A stretch of DNA of 16,668 nucleotides. Origin: Fervidifonticultor_A octavus_A. GTDB lineage: Bacteria; Sysuimicrobiota; Sysuimicrobiia; Sysuimicrobiales; Humicultoraceae. Position numbers and translations under genes: made by a program. The stretch covers positions 1-16,668 of the forward strand of contig JAVKID010000065.1 in the NCBI GenBank assembly GCA_031459655.1, given 5' to 3'. Of this stretch, positions 1-7,006 are shown piece by piece (position 1 is the first letter of the stretch; every line of letters starts with the position of its first letter). Below the pieces are notes generated by a model. That model saw only the letters and a list, made by a program, of their open reading frames with translations, ran no database searches and had not been told where the DNA came from.

Positions 1-614
1 GCGCCTTCGAAGAAGGAGTCAGGATAAATCCGCTTTAAAAATTCATTATAAATCAGACCGGGAACCACCGCGTTGACTCGCACGCCATATTCCCCCACCT
101 CAGCTGCCGCAACGCGGGTCAGCGCCAACACACCGGCTTTCGCCGCAGCGTACGCCCCGTGCTCAACAGAGGCGTCCCAGGCCGCCGCCGAGGAGATATT
201 CACAACAGCACCCTTGCGTTGCCGAATCATGATTGGCAGAACATGGCGGAGCATGTAGAAACAGCCCTCGAGATTCACCGCAAGGCACTTCCGCCACGTC
301 TCCAGACTCATGTCAACAATGCGTTCCAGCTTGTTCCATCCGGCGTTGTTGACCAGCACATCAATCCGCCCGTACCTCTCATACACGTGCTCGATCGCGC
401 TCTTGACCGCTGGCTCTTCGCTCACGTCCAGCGGGATGCCTAGGAATTCCCTCTCGTATAGTTCGGACAGCTGCTGCGCCATCTCCATCGTCCGCCGCTC
501 GTGCGCATCAGTAATCACCACGTCCATGCCTCGCTGGGCTAGTTCTCTCGCTACCGCGCTGCCGATGCCTGCACCCGCAGCCGCAGTCACAATCGCAACA
601 TCCCTCACCGTCAT
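1..614 (-). CDS. SDR family oxidoreductase (3' end cut by window edge)
   Basis: Classical short-chain dehydrogenase/reductase, NAD(P)-dependent, expected to interconvert an alcohol and a ketone, for example a hydroxyacyl-CoA or ring-hydroxyl intermediate. The first 204 residues are visible and the C-terminus lies beyond base 1. A Rossmann nucleotide-binding loop VTAAAGAGIG lies at residues 9-18; it has Ala where the usual first Gly of TGxxxGxG sits. The NNAG motif, then NISS with a Ser 13 residues before the YAAAK catalytic motif, complete the Ser-Tyr-Lys set. The ATG at 614 is chosen because GGGAG precedes it by 8 bases and the Rossmann strand begins immediately. It follows the LLM gene after a 50-base gap and is probably its operon partner. 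It is a general SDR, and the substrate cannot be read from the sequence. Family call is firm. Confidence 0.9.
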   Translation of the reverse strand, partial: MTVRDVAIVTAAAGAGIGSAVARELAQRGMDVVITDAHERRTMEMAQQLSELYEREFLGIPLDVSEEPAVKSAIEHVYERYGRIDVLVNNAGWNKLERIVDMSLETWRKCLAVNLEGCFYMLRHVLPIMIRQRKGAVVNISSAAAWDASVEHGAYAAAKAGVLALTRVAAAEVGEYGVRVNAVVPGLIYNEFLKRIYPDSFFEG

Positions 615-664
615 TCCCGCTTCTCCCTGTCCATCAATACGGCTCCTTAAAAATCGCGGCCTCC

Positions 665-1663
665 TCACTGCGACAGAGCGAGGAACACCTTAGCCAGCTC
701 CTCCAACCTCCGCAGCCGGCCCCGTGGGAGAAGTGCGAACGTCATCCGGTCGACGTCGAGTTTCGCCAACTCCCGAAGCCGATTCAAGCAAGTCCGCTCG
801 TCCCCGGCAATCGCTACCGCCCTCACGAACTCGTCGCTCACCAATCTCCGGTGCTCTGCATGAAGGGAGAGGTGTTCCACTAAGCGATACCCCGACGCGG
901 CGCGCTCGAAGTCCGATCGGAACCGCTCGAACCCAGCCGGAAGTTGAGGCCACTTCGAATAACCCCACGCTTCGCTCGTGGCCCACGGCCGCACGTCGTC
1001 CAGGGCCTGCTGCTCGTTGTTATCCATGCTCATCGTCACCACCAAGTCGATGGTCACGTGCCCCCGCTCCCTGTTGGCCCGGGCCAAGCCCTCATGGACG
1101 AACCCCAGCTGCCAATCTACGAACTCGCGATTAGCAGCCCCCATAACAATTACGCCGTCCGCGAGCTCACCCGCGAGCTGCAGCATCTTTGGCCGCGAGG
1201 CCGCAACATAAATCGGCACCGGGCCTCGCGCCGTGGCGAGCCGCACTTCGCGCCCGGCGATTGCTACAGCCTCGCCCGCAAGCAGCCGGCGCAGACGTAT
1301 GATGCCCTCGCGCATCTCGACGAGTCTCGAGGGCCTCTGGCCCGCGCCGTACACGGCCGAGGCACCGGCCCCCAGGCCCACCATGGCCCGGCCGCCCGAG
1401 ACTTCGTGCAGGGCGCAAATGGCGTTAGCAGTGACCGTTATATCCCGGGTAACTAGGTTCGTAACTCCGGGCCCCATACTCATCGCGCGCGTAGACTCGG
1501 CCGCCAAGAGCAGCGCTGCGTACACGTCCTTCATCCCCAACTGAAAATCGATGACCCACAACGCCTCGACGCCATACGCTTCGGCGCAGCTAGCGATTTC
1601 CCTTACGCGCTCCAGCGGCTCCCTTGGACTGACTCCAATCGAAATGCCGAACCGTTGAGGCAT
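665..1663 (-). CDS. LLM class flavin/F420-dependent oxidoreductase
   Basis: Luciferase-like TIM-barrel oxidoreductase of 332 residues, closest in feel to the methylene-tetrahydromethanopterin reductase-like branch that often uses coenzyme F420 or FMN. Diagnostic stretches are GPGVTNLVTRDITVTAN (64-80), the following HEVSGGRAMVGLGAG (86-100), and PIYVAASRPKMLQLAGELAD (150-169), all typical of this branch. The frame stays open to 1804, but that extension is Arg-rich and overlaps the ligase gene. The ATG at 1663 has a perfect AAGGAGG ribosome site 6 bases upstream and begins directly with the first barrel strand. One base separates it from the stop of the acyl-CoA ligase, so the two are translationally linked. 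The role in the pathway could be reduction of an unsaturated intermediate or monooxygenation (as RutA, another LLM enzyme, does in pyrimidine breakdown). Family is sure; cofactor and substrate are inferred. Confidence 0.88.
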   Translation of the reverse strand: MPQRFGISIGVSPREPLERVREIASCAEAYGVEALWVIDFQLGMKDVYAALLLAAESTRAMSMGPGVTNLVTRDITVTANAICALHEVSGGRAMVGLGAGASAVYGAGQRPSRLVEMREGIIRLRRLLAGEAVAIAGREVRLATARGPVPIYVAASRPKMLQLAGELADGVIVMGAANREFVDWQLGFVHEGLARANRERGHVTIDLVVTMSMDNNEQQALDDVRPWATSEAWGYSKWPQLPAGFERFRSDFERAASGYRLVEHLSLHAEHRRLVSDEFVRAVAIAGDERTCLNRLRELAKLDVDRMTFALLPRGRLRRLEELAKVFLALSQ

Positions 1664-1664
1664 T

Positions 1665-3299
1665 TCACGCCTCCTTCGCGTTCGTCTTCCTTCGTCCCTC
1701 CGAGGTGTCGGACCTCGACTCCACTTCTTCTCGCTCAAGCATCGACCGCAGGACTTGCTTCCGCACCTTCCCTGCGGGAGTCCTCGGCATCTCAGAAATG
1801 ACACGCACAGCTTCTGGCCACCAGCGCTTTGGGAGGTTTTGTGCCTTTGCCCACTCGATCAGCGACCCCAAATCCGGCGGAGTACCTTTCGGTTCGACGA
1901 ACGCGCAAATGCGCTCTCCGAGTCGCTCATCCGGCAGCCCCACCACGGCCACGCTCTTGATCTGCGGGTGGGACGACAACGCTGCTTCGATAGGAGCCGG
2001 AGGGACGTTCACCCCTCCCCGGATGATGAGATCCTTGAGTCGACCGGTGATTGTGACGTACCCCTCATCATCGAGCTGTGCCTGATCCCCGGTTCGGAAG
2101 AATCCGTCGGTTGTCATGAGCGATCGGTACAAGTCCTCCTGCCCCCAATACCCGACGAAGACGCCGGGTCCCCGCATGGCGAGTTCCCCATCTTGTCCGA
2201 CCGGGAGAGGTTCACCGTTCGTGTCGAGGACCACCAGCTCAAGTCCCGGCAGAGGGCATCCGGCCGTCCGAAGTAGTTTCTCCTTCGGAGTGGCGTAAGG
2301 GCTGCAGGTCACCCCGCCCTCGGTCATCCCCCAAAGATTGGAGACGAAGGTTCGTGGCAACTCAGCCCAGCACTGCTCAATCAAGGAGGGCGGAACCGGC
2401 GCCCCACCACACAGGAACACTCGCAGCGGCGCCGCCTTCGGCCCCCGGCCCTTCCAGGGAGCATCAGCAAGATCCTTCAAGAAGGGCGTGGCGGCAGCCG
2501 TGAACGCGCACCGCTCCTCCTCGATGAGACGCAGTGCCTGTTCTGGATCCCAGACCTCTTGCAGCACAAGCGGGCTGCCGAGCATGAGGGCCATCCGCAC
2601 ACCGTGAATCGCCCCCACGCTGTGGCCCAGCGGCGACGCCATGAACAGCGGAGTCTCGTCACTGAGTCCATACCGAAGCGCGATTCCGGCGTTAATCGAC
2701 CAGGCACTCCGTTCCGTATGCATCACGACTTTCGGCGGGCCCGTAGTGCTGGATGTGCAGAGGAGGTAGTCGGCTCTTCCAATCACCTGCTGCGCTTCCG
2801 TTTCCGAACGACCAACCCACCTACGAGACCCCTTGTCGCCCAGGATGAGCGCCGAGCACCGAGTCTCCGACTCGTCCATGGCGGCGGTCACCACGTCACC
2901 CAGGGGCGTCCGGCGGAAGCGTTCCGCCGCGATCACGACCCGAGCTCCTGTCAGGTTCAAGACGTGGGACAGTGACCCGCTGTCCATTGTAACGGGCATC
3001 ACCGTGGGAACCGCTGCCATCCTGAGCACCGCCAAGAAGCTCACGACCCATTCGGCCCAATTCGGTAAAAATATCACAACCGCTTCTCCTGCCCTGATGC
3101 CCCTGGCTGCCAGCTCCCCTGCGAGCTCCCCGCTTGCCCTCCACAGGTCCTCATGCGTCAGCCGGGGTCCCCGGACGTCGACAACGGCCAATGCTCCGCC
3201 AGCTCGTGCCACCACCTCGCGATATGTCAACACCAGGGGAGGGAATTCCCAGCCGCCCCGATTCCGCTGAACGACGGTCGTCGTCCTCTTGTATATCAT
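1665..3299 (-). CDS. AMP-forming acyl-CoA synthetase/ligase
   Basis: ANL-superfamily acyl-CoA ligase of 544 residues that activates a carboxylic acid to its CoA thioester with ATP. Visible motifs in order are the P-loop-like TSSTTGPPKVVMHT (182-195, Lys190), WGMTEGG (323-329), FRTGDQAQLDDEGY (401-414), the hinge GRLKDLIIRGGVN (419-431) and PRTPAGKVRK (505-514) with the adenylation Lys511. The hinge continues PPAPIE where many relatives have a Glu (xEIE). The overall pattern recalls cyclohexanecarboxylate-, carnitine- or aryl-CoA ligases rather than long-chain ones. The ATG at 3299 has GGAGG 5 bases upstream. A 116-base non-coding gap separates it from the crotonase gene, the largest gap inside the operon. 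No clear terminator or promoter is visible in that gap. The substrate is presumably the acid released by the hydrolase or amidase steps. Confidence 0.93.
   Translation of the reverse strand: MIYKRTTTVVQRNRGGWEFPPLVLTYREVVARAGGALAVVDVRGPRLTHEDLWRASGELAGELAARGIRAGEAVVIFLPNWAEWVVSFLAVLRMAAVPTVMPVTMDSGSLSHVLNLTGARVVIAAERFRRTPLGDVVTAAMDESETRCSALILGDKGSRRWVGRSETEAQQVIGRADYLLCTSSTTGPPKVVMHTERSAWSINAGIALRYGLSDETPLFMASPLGHSVGAIHGVRMALMLGSPLVLQEVWDPEQALRLIEEERCAFTAAATPFLKDLADAPWKGRGPKAAPLRVFLCGGAPVPPSLIEQCWAELPRTFVSNLWGMTEGGVTCSPYATPKEKLLRTAGCPLPGLELVVLDTNGEPLPVGQDGELAMRGPGVFVGYWGQEDLYRSLMTTDGFFRTGDQAQLDDEGYVTITGRLKDLIIRGGVNVPPAPIEAALSSHPQIKSVAVVGLPDERLGERICAFVEPKGTPPDLGSLIEWAKAQNLPKRWWPEAVRVISEMPRTPAGKVRKQVLRSMLEREEVESRSDTSEGRRKTNAKEA
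1670..1676 (-). promoter_or_regulatory. Consensus Shine-Dalgarno that sets the LLM start
   Basis: AAGGAGG on the minus strand, 6 bases before the ATG at 1663. It lies inside the 3' end of the ligase gene and settles the choice between this start and the 47-codon-longer open frame. Confidence 0.8.
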
Positions 3300-3415
3300 C
3301 CTGCCCTCCGTCTCCGCTGACGCCGAATCCCTGTCCCGAAGCTGCCTGCCTCACCCAACACGGCCCTGTGACAGCTCCGCCTCCGGCCGGGCACCGCGGA
3401 ATCAATCCTCATGGG

Positions 3416-4183
3416 TCACGCCCCGCCGAGCAATCGTGCCCTGGCCGCGGCCACGGCGCTCCGCCGTTCCTCCGATGCCGCCAGCCGCCTGGCCACTTCA
3501 GACCACCGCTCGAGGTCCAGCTCGCCCCGACGGAGGCCGCGGAGAAGCGCCTTGGTCGCGGCAACCGCCCCGCGCACGGCCCGCTCGAGCCCATTGGCCA
3601 GCTCCATCGCCCGATCGACGGCGTGGCCCGCTTCGACCACCTCCGACACCAACCCGATACACGCCGCCTCTCGGGCAGTGACTCGATCACCGAACAGCAG
3701 AATTCGCGCGGCTGCCTGAGCCCCGATACCCTGGAGTAGCTCGGCCACTACGAGCGGGCGGTACAGGAGCCCGAGGTGAACTGCGGGGAGATTGAACACC
3801 GCTGACTCGGAGGCGATAATCATGTCCGTCGATAACGCTAAGTCAAGGCCAGCTCCGACACATGGGCCCTCGACCGCGGCCACTACGGGCACGGGCAACG
3901 TCTCAACCGCCATCGTCCACTCATGGAGCAGGTGATCAATCACCTCGTCGGTAGCAGTGCCTGTCACTTCAGCGACGTCCATCCCAGCACAGAAGCAACC
4001 TTCGGTTCCGGTCACGACAACCCCCAGCAGATCATGGGTTCCGTGCCCAATCCGACGCAGCTCCGCCACCAAATGGCGAAGCTGTTCCTTCGTCAACGCG
4101 TTCCTCCGTTCTGGCCTGTTCAACGCCATAACGAGAGTCTTCCCGACCACCCGAGATTCGACCACCGCCATCTTGCCCGTCAC
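3416..4183 (-). CDS. Crotonase-superfamily protein lacking both hydratase glutamates
   Basis: Enoyl-CoA hydratase/isomerase-fold protein of 255 residues. The oxyanion-hole regions are present: FCAGMDV (64-70) and EGPCVGAGLDLAL (105-117). The two catalytic glutamates of rat enoyl-CoA hydratase (Glu144 after the GGGC turn and Glu164 after the Pro) align with Asp114 and Ala134. A Tyr (141) follows in LGLLY, reminiscent of the PxxLGxPY stretch of methylmalonyl-CoA decarboxylase. A plain hydratase reaction is therefore doubtful; other crotonase chemistries (decarboxylation, isomerisation, C-C hydrolysis) are possible. The start is GTG at 4183, overlapping the upstream hydrolase stop as GTGA, with GAGGA about 9 bases before it; an ATG at 4171 is the alternative. 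Family sure, reaction unknown. Confidence 0.9.
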   Translation of the reverse strand: MTGKMAVVESRVVGKTLVMALNRPERRNALTKEQLRHLVAELRRIGHGTHDLLGVVVTGTEGCFCAGMDVAEVTGTATDEVIDHLLHEWTMAVETLPVPVVAAVEGPCVGAGLDLALSTDMIIASESAVFNLPAVHLGLLYRPLVVAELLQGIGAQAAARILLFGDRVTAREAACIGLVSEVVEAGHAVDRAMELANGLERAVRGAVAATKALLRGLRRGELDLERWSEVARRLAASEERRSAVAAARARLLGGA

Positions 4184-5064
4184 CCCGAGGATTCCTCGAG
4201 GAACGACCGCACCGCCGCAAGTACCGCCCCCCCGGCCTCCTCCAGCACCCGATGCCCGGCGTCGGCTAGCTCCACGTACCGGCCGTTTGGAAGCGCCTCC
4301 AACATGATGTGCTGCGCCTTCGGGGGACAGAACCTGTCATGTGCTCCTCCGATCAGCAAGACCGGAACCTGAATACGGCCCAGTTCCGGGGTCAGCGGCT
4401 CCTGTCTGAGCCTAATCATCGCGGTGGCAGCGTTCCGAAAGCCCTCACCGTCCCCAATACATTCCAACTCGTAGTTCACCACTTCCTGCAACCCGGACAC
4501 CGGTTTGTGAGCCGTCATCGCGATGTGCTCGCTTATCATCTCACGAATCGCCTCGCGATCCCGTCCGGTGAGAATCTCGATTTCCCTCTGGTACCCGGCG
4601 ACGGCTCGCTCGCCGACCACCGACGAGGTTGCAATCGCCACCACCTTGCTGACGAGATCGGGACGCCGGGCGGCCACCCATAAAACGACCGTCCCGCCCA
4701 GCGAGTAGCCCACCAACGCGCGCGGGCGTGCCCCAAGCCAGTCGAGGAAGACAACCAAATCCGACCCCAGCTGCGCGAGAGTGCCGCTCGCCTCCCCCAC
4801 CGGCGTCCCTCCGTGTCCCCGGAGATCGTAGGCGTACGTTCGAAACCCTCTCGCCAACTCGCGTTGCAGTGTGCCCCACGCCCGATGGTCCTGGCCGAGG
4901 CCGTGAACCAAGACCACTTCCGGGCCCTCCCCCATAGCCAGGAAGCAAACCCTGGACGGATCCAATGCCGAACCTTCAGTGCTGCTTTCCGTCCCATCCA
5001 CCTTCATCGCCCATCCCGTGTTGGCCCTCTCCCCGTCGAGCTGAAGCAAGCTCCTGCCTCCCAC
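4180..5064 (-). CDS. Alpha/beta-fold hydrolase
   Basis: Serine hydrolase of the alpha/beta fold, 294 residues in the longest form. The oxyanion segment VLVHGLGQDHRAW lies near residues 51-63, the nucleophile elbow GYSLGG at 119-124 (Ser121), the acid in GGAHDRFCPP (Asp243), and the base in DAGHRVLEE (His271), so the triad is intact. It could hydrolyse an ester, enol-lactone, C-C bond or aminoacrylate-like product; RutD of pyrimidine catabolism and ring-fission hydrolases share this architecture. The start is uncertain. GTG at 5064 directly follows the amidase stop but has no clear ribosome site. The in-frame TTG at 5049 has GGGAGG in front of it, and the ATG at 5007 would remove a 19-residue tail not needed by the fold. 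It overlaps the crotonase gene by 3 bases downstream. Confidence 0.88.
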   Translation of the reverse strand: MGGRSLLQLDGERANTGWAMKVDGTESSTEGSALDPSRVCFLAMGEGPEVVLVHGLGQDHRAWGTLQRELARGFRTYAYDLRGHGGTPVGEASGTLAQLGSDLVVFLDWLGARPRALVGYSLGGTVVLWVAARRPDLVSKVVAIATSSVVGERAVAGYQREIEILTGRDREAIREMISEHIAMTAHKPVSGLQEVVNYELECIGDGEGFRNAATAMIRLRQEPLTPELGRIQVPVLLIGGAHDRFCPPKAQHIMLEALPNGRYVELADAGHRVLEEAGGAVLAAVRSFLEESSG

Positions 5065-6531
5065 TCACGTTCCCGACATCAGGCCTGCGTATCCGATCTC
5101 CGGCAAGACCCGGCAAGCCAGCCTGAGCAAGTTCGCCTCGCTGAAGTAGGGACCAATCACCTGAAACCCGGCCAACACGTCCGGCAGTGGCAACGTCAGC
5201 GCCGGATGGCCGCTCAGGTTGAAGGGATGCGTCAGGAGCACGTCGGCCGGATCGGGAGGAGTATGCGAAGTCTTCCACGCGGGTAGCGCCACCGTCGCGG
5301 TCACCATGAAGTGGAATTCCTCCAACACGGCTTCGGTGGCCCGAATCACGTCGCGCCGGGTTTCCTCTGCTCGTCGTAGGTCGGCCCGGCTCACGGACAG
5401 CCCACGCTCACACCACTCACGGAATGATGGCGTCACCTTCCCTCGCTCTTCCGCAGACCAGGTCTGCCAGCGAAGAGCATCCCCCCGGGAAGCCATATCC
5501 AGAAACGCCCTCAGCGACTTCGGGAGCGGCGGGTCAGACCTCGTAACCGATACACCTGCCCGCTCGAACTGCCTCAGGACGTGCTCGAACGCCTCCTGCA
5601 CCGCGTCGTCGACGGCCATACCGTCAGGAGACACGCTCGCCAGTATCTTGAGACCGCCAACCTTCAAGGGCTCGGTCAGCGCCCTTTCGTACGACGTCTG
5701 CTGCCCCCACCTCGAGGCCGCGGCGAGCAACCCGACTCCGGTTACGACATCCAGATAGCGCGCCAGATCCTGCACCGTGCGCGTCAGGGCGCCGCTGTGA
5801 CCAAGGTCACCCCAGTAGGTGTCGCTCCCCGGAACCAAACCGAACGTCGGTTTCAGGCCGGGCAGACCACAGAACGCGGCCGGAATCCGGATGCTCCCTC
5901 CTCCGTCCGAGCCGGTGGCCAGCGGGACCATCCCCGAGCTCACGGCTGCTGCTGATCCACCGCTAGAACCGCCGGGACTGCGCGTCAAGTCCCTGGGGTT
6001 GCGCGTCTGCCCGAACCGGGCGTTGCGAGTCTCGTAGCTGTAGGCGAACTCAGGAACATTGGTTTTCCCGACGATGATGGCCCCTGCCCGTCGTAGTCGG
6101 AGGACGTGCACCGAGTCAGCCGCCGGAACCTTCTCGTCCACGTACGATCCGAATGATGTCGGCATCCCACGCACGTGCTCGGTGTCCTTGACCGCCACGG
6201 GGACGCCCGCCAGAGCTCCGGGATCGTGCCCCTCTTCGATCGCCTCATCGATCACACGAGCTTGCTCTTCCAGGCACTCCGCCGGCGCCACGTAAGTGAA
6301 GGCATTCAGCTCTTGATTCGCCTCCCTCGCCGCTTGTAGGAACCAGTGAACTACGTCAATCGCGCGGTGCCTCCGGTGGCGTACGCCTTCCGCGATGCTG
6401 ACAACGCTCGACCCTCGGTCCCAGCCGACCCATACCGTCCGTTCCTCCCGGACGTCGTCTGCCCTACGAGCCCTCGCTTCGCTCATACCCTGCCAACCCG
6501 TCGACGAATCGCCGGCTTTCGCGGCATTCAT
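5065..6531 (-). CDS. Amidase-signature family amidase
   Basis: Amidase of the AS (GatA/fatty-acid-amide-hydrolase) family that hydrolyses a carboxamide to acid plus ammonia or amine, 488 residues, a normal length. The Ser-cisSer-Lys triad is visible: Lys115 in GVPVAVKD, Ser189 in the glycine/serine loop SPGGSSGGSA, and Ser213 in GSDGGGSIR, 24 residues after the cis-Ser as in the family. The open frame reaches 6729 but its first 66 codons are low-complexity and lie inside the MaoC gene. ATG at 6531 gives an ATGA overlap with the MaoC stop, with no clear ribosome site, so translational coupling is likely. ATG at 6486 is an alternative. An amidase within a Mo-hydroxylase/CoA-ligase operon points to a substrate or intermediate with an amide or lactam-derived group. 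Family sure; substrate unknown. Confidence 0.92.
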   Translation of the reverse strand: MNAAKAGDSSTGWQGMSEARARRADDVREERTVWVGWDRGSSVVSIAEGVRHRRHRAIDVVHWFLQAAREANQELNAFTYVAPAECLEEQARVIDEAIEEGHDPGALAGVPVAVKDTEHVRGMPTSFGSYVDEKVPAADSVHVLRLRRAGAIIVGKTNVPEFAYSYETRNARFGQTRNPRDLTRSPGGSSGGSAAAVSSGMVPLATGSDGGGSIRIPAAFCGLPGLKPTFGLVPGSDTYWGDLGHSGALTRTVQDLARYLDVVTGVGLLAAASRWGQQTSYERALTEPLKVGGLKILASVSPDGMAVDDAVQEAFEHVLRQFERAGVSVTRSDPPLPKSLRAFLDMASRGDALRWQTWSAEERGKVTPSFREWCERGLSVSRADLRRAEETRRDVIRATEAVLEEFHFMVTATVALPAWKTSHTPPDPADVLLTHPFNLSGHPALTLPLPDVLAGFQVIGPYFSEANLLRLACRVLPEIGYAGLMSGT

Positions 6532-6995
6532 GGCGAAATCTTGAACCCGGATCCCACGACGACCATGATGTGTGTCTCCCCCTCCTGGACGACCTCTCCC
6601 AGTTGGTTCAGGACCTCCAGCCTGTGGTGCACGATCCCCCTGTCCCCCCGACTCGTTAGTCTCTTCTTCAGCAGCGTGCTGCGGACCCGAATCGTGTCGC
6701 CAATCGCGACAGGTTTGACGAACCGCCAACTCACCCCGAGGAACGCGATTGACTCGAGAGGGCAGGCCATGCCCGCCAAGGCCACCGCCAGTGACAACAC
6801 GAGGGCTCCGTGGGCGATACGCCCGCCGAAAGGCGTCTGCTTCGCATACCCGTCATCCATGTGGACGGGATGAAAGTCCCCGGTCAGCCCGGCAAAATGG
6901 ACCACGTGGGCCTCTGTCACGGTGATGGCTTGGGACTCGACTACCTCCCCTTCCACGAGATCTTCGTACTTGCGCGCGGTCACCGCTCCATGCAC
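6528..6995 (-). CDS. MaoC-like hot-dog dehydratase
   Basis: Small hot-dog-fold protein of 155 residues with the hydratase-2 motif. FAGLTGDFHPVHMDD lies at 34-48 and is followed by GGRIAHGAL (57-65). The catalytic dyad Asp40 and His45 is intact, so (R)-specific hydration of an enoyl-CoA or dehydration of a hydroxyacyl-CoA is plausible. The start is GTG at 6995, 11 bases after the stop of the Mo subunit with GAGG nearby; a second in-frame GTG at 6983 is possible. Downstream it overlaps the amidase start as ATGA. Since the crotonase in the same operon lacks the usual hydratase residues, this gene may supply the real hydration step. Confidence 0.9.
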   Translation of the reverse strand: MHGAVTARKYEDLVEGEVVESQAITVTEAHVVHFAGLTGDFHPVHMDDGYAKQTPFGGRIAHGALVLSLAVALAGMACPLESIAFLGVSWRFVKPVAIGDTIRVRSTLLKKRLTSRGDRGIVHHRLEVLNQLGEVVQEGETHIMVVVGSGFKISP

Positions 6996-7006
6996 CCCTC
7001 GTCACT

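Noticed and set aside
3300..3415. 116-base gap between the crotonase and ligase genes as a promoter or terminator
   Set aside because: TCCGC/GCGGA arms can form a weak stem, but there is no T-run and no paired -35/-10. Only the ligase ribosome site is convincing.
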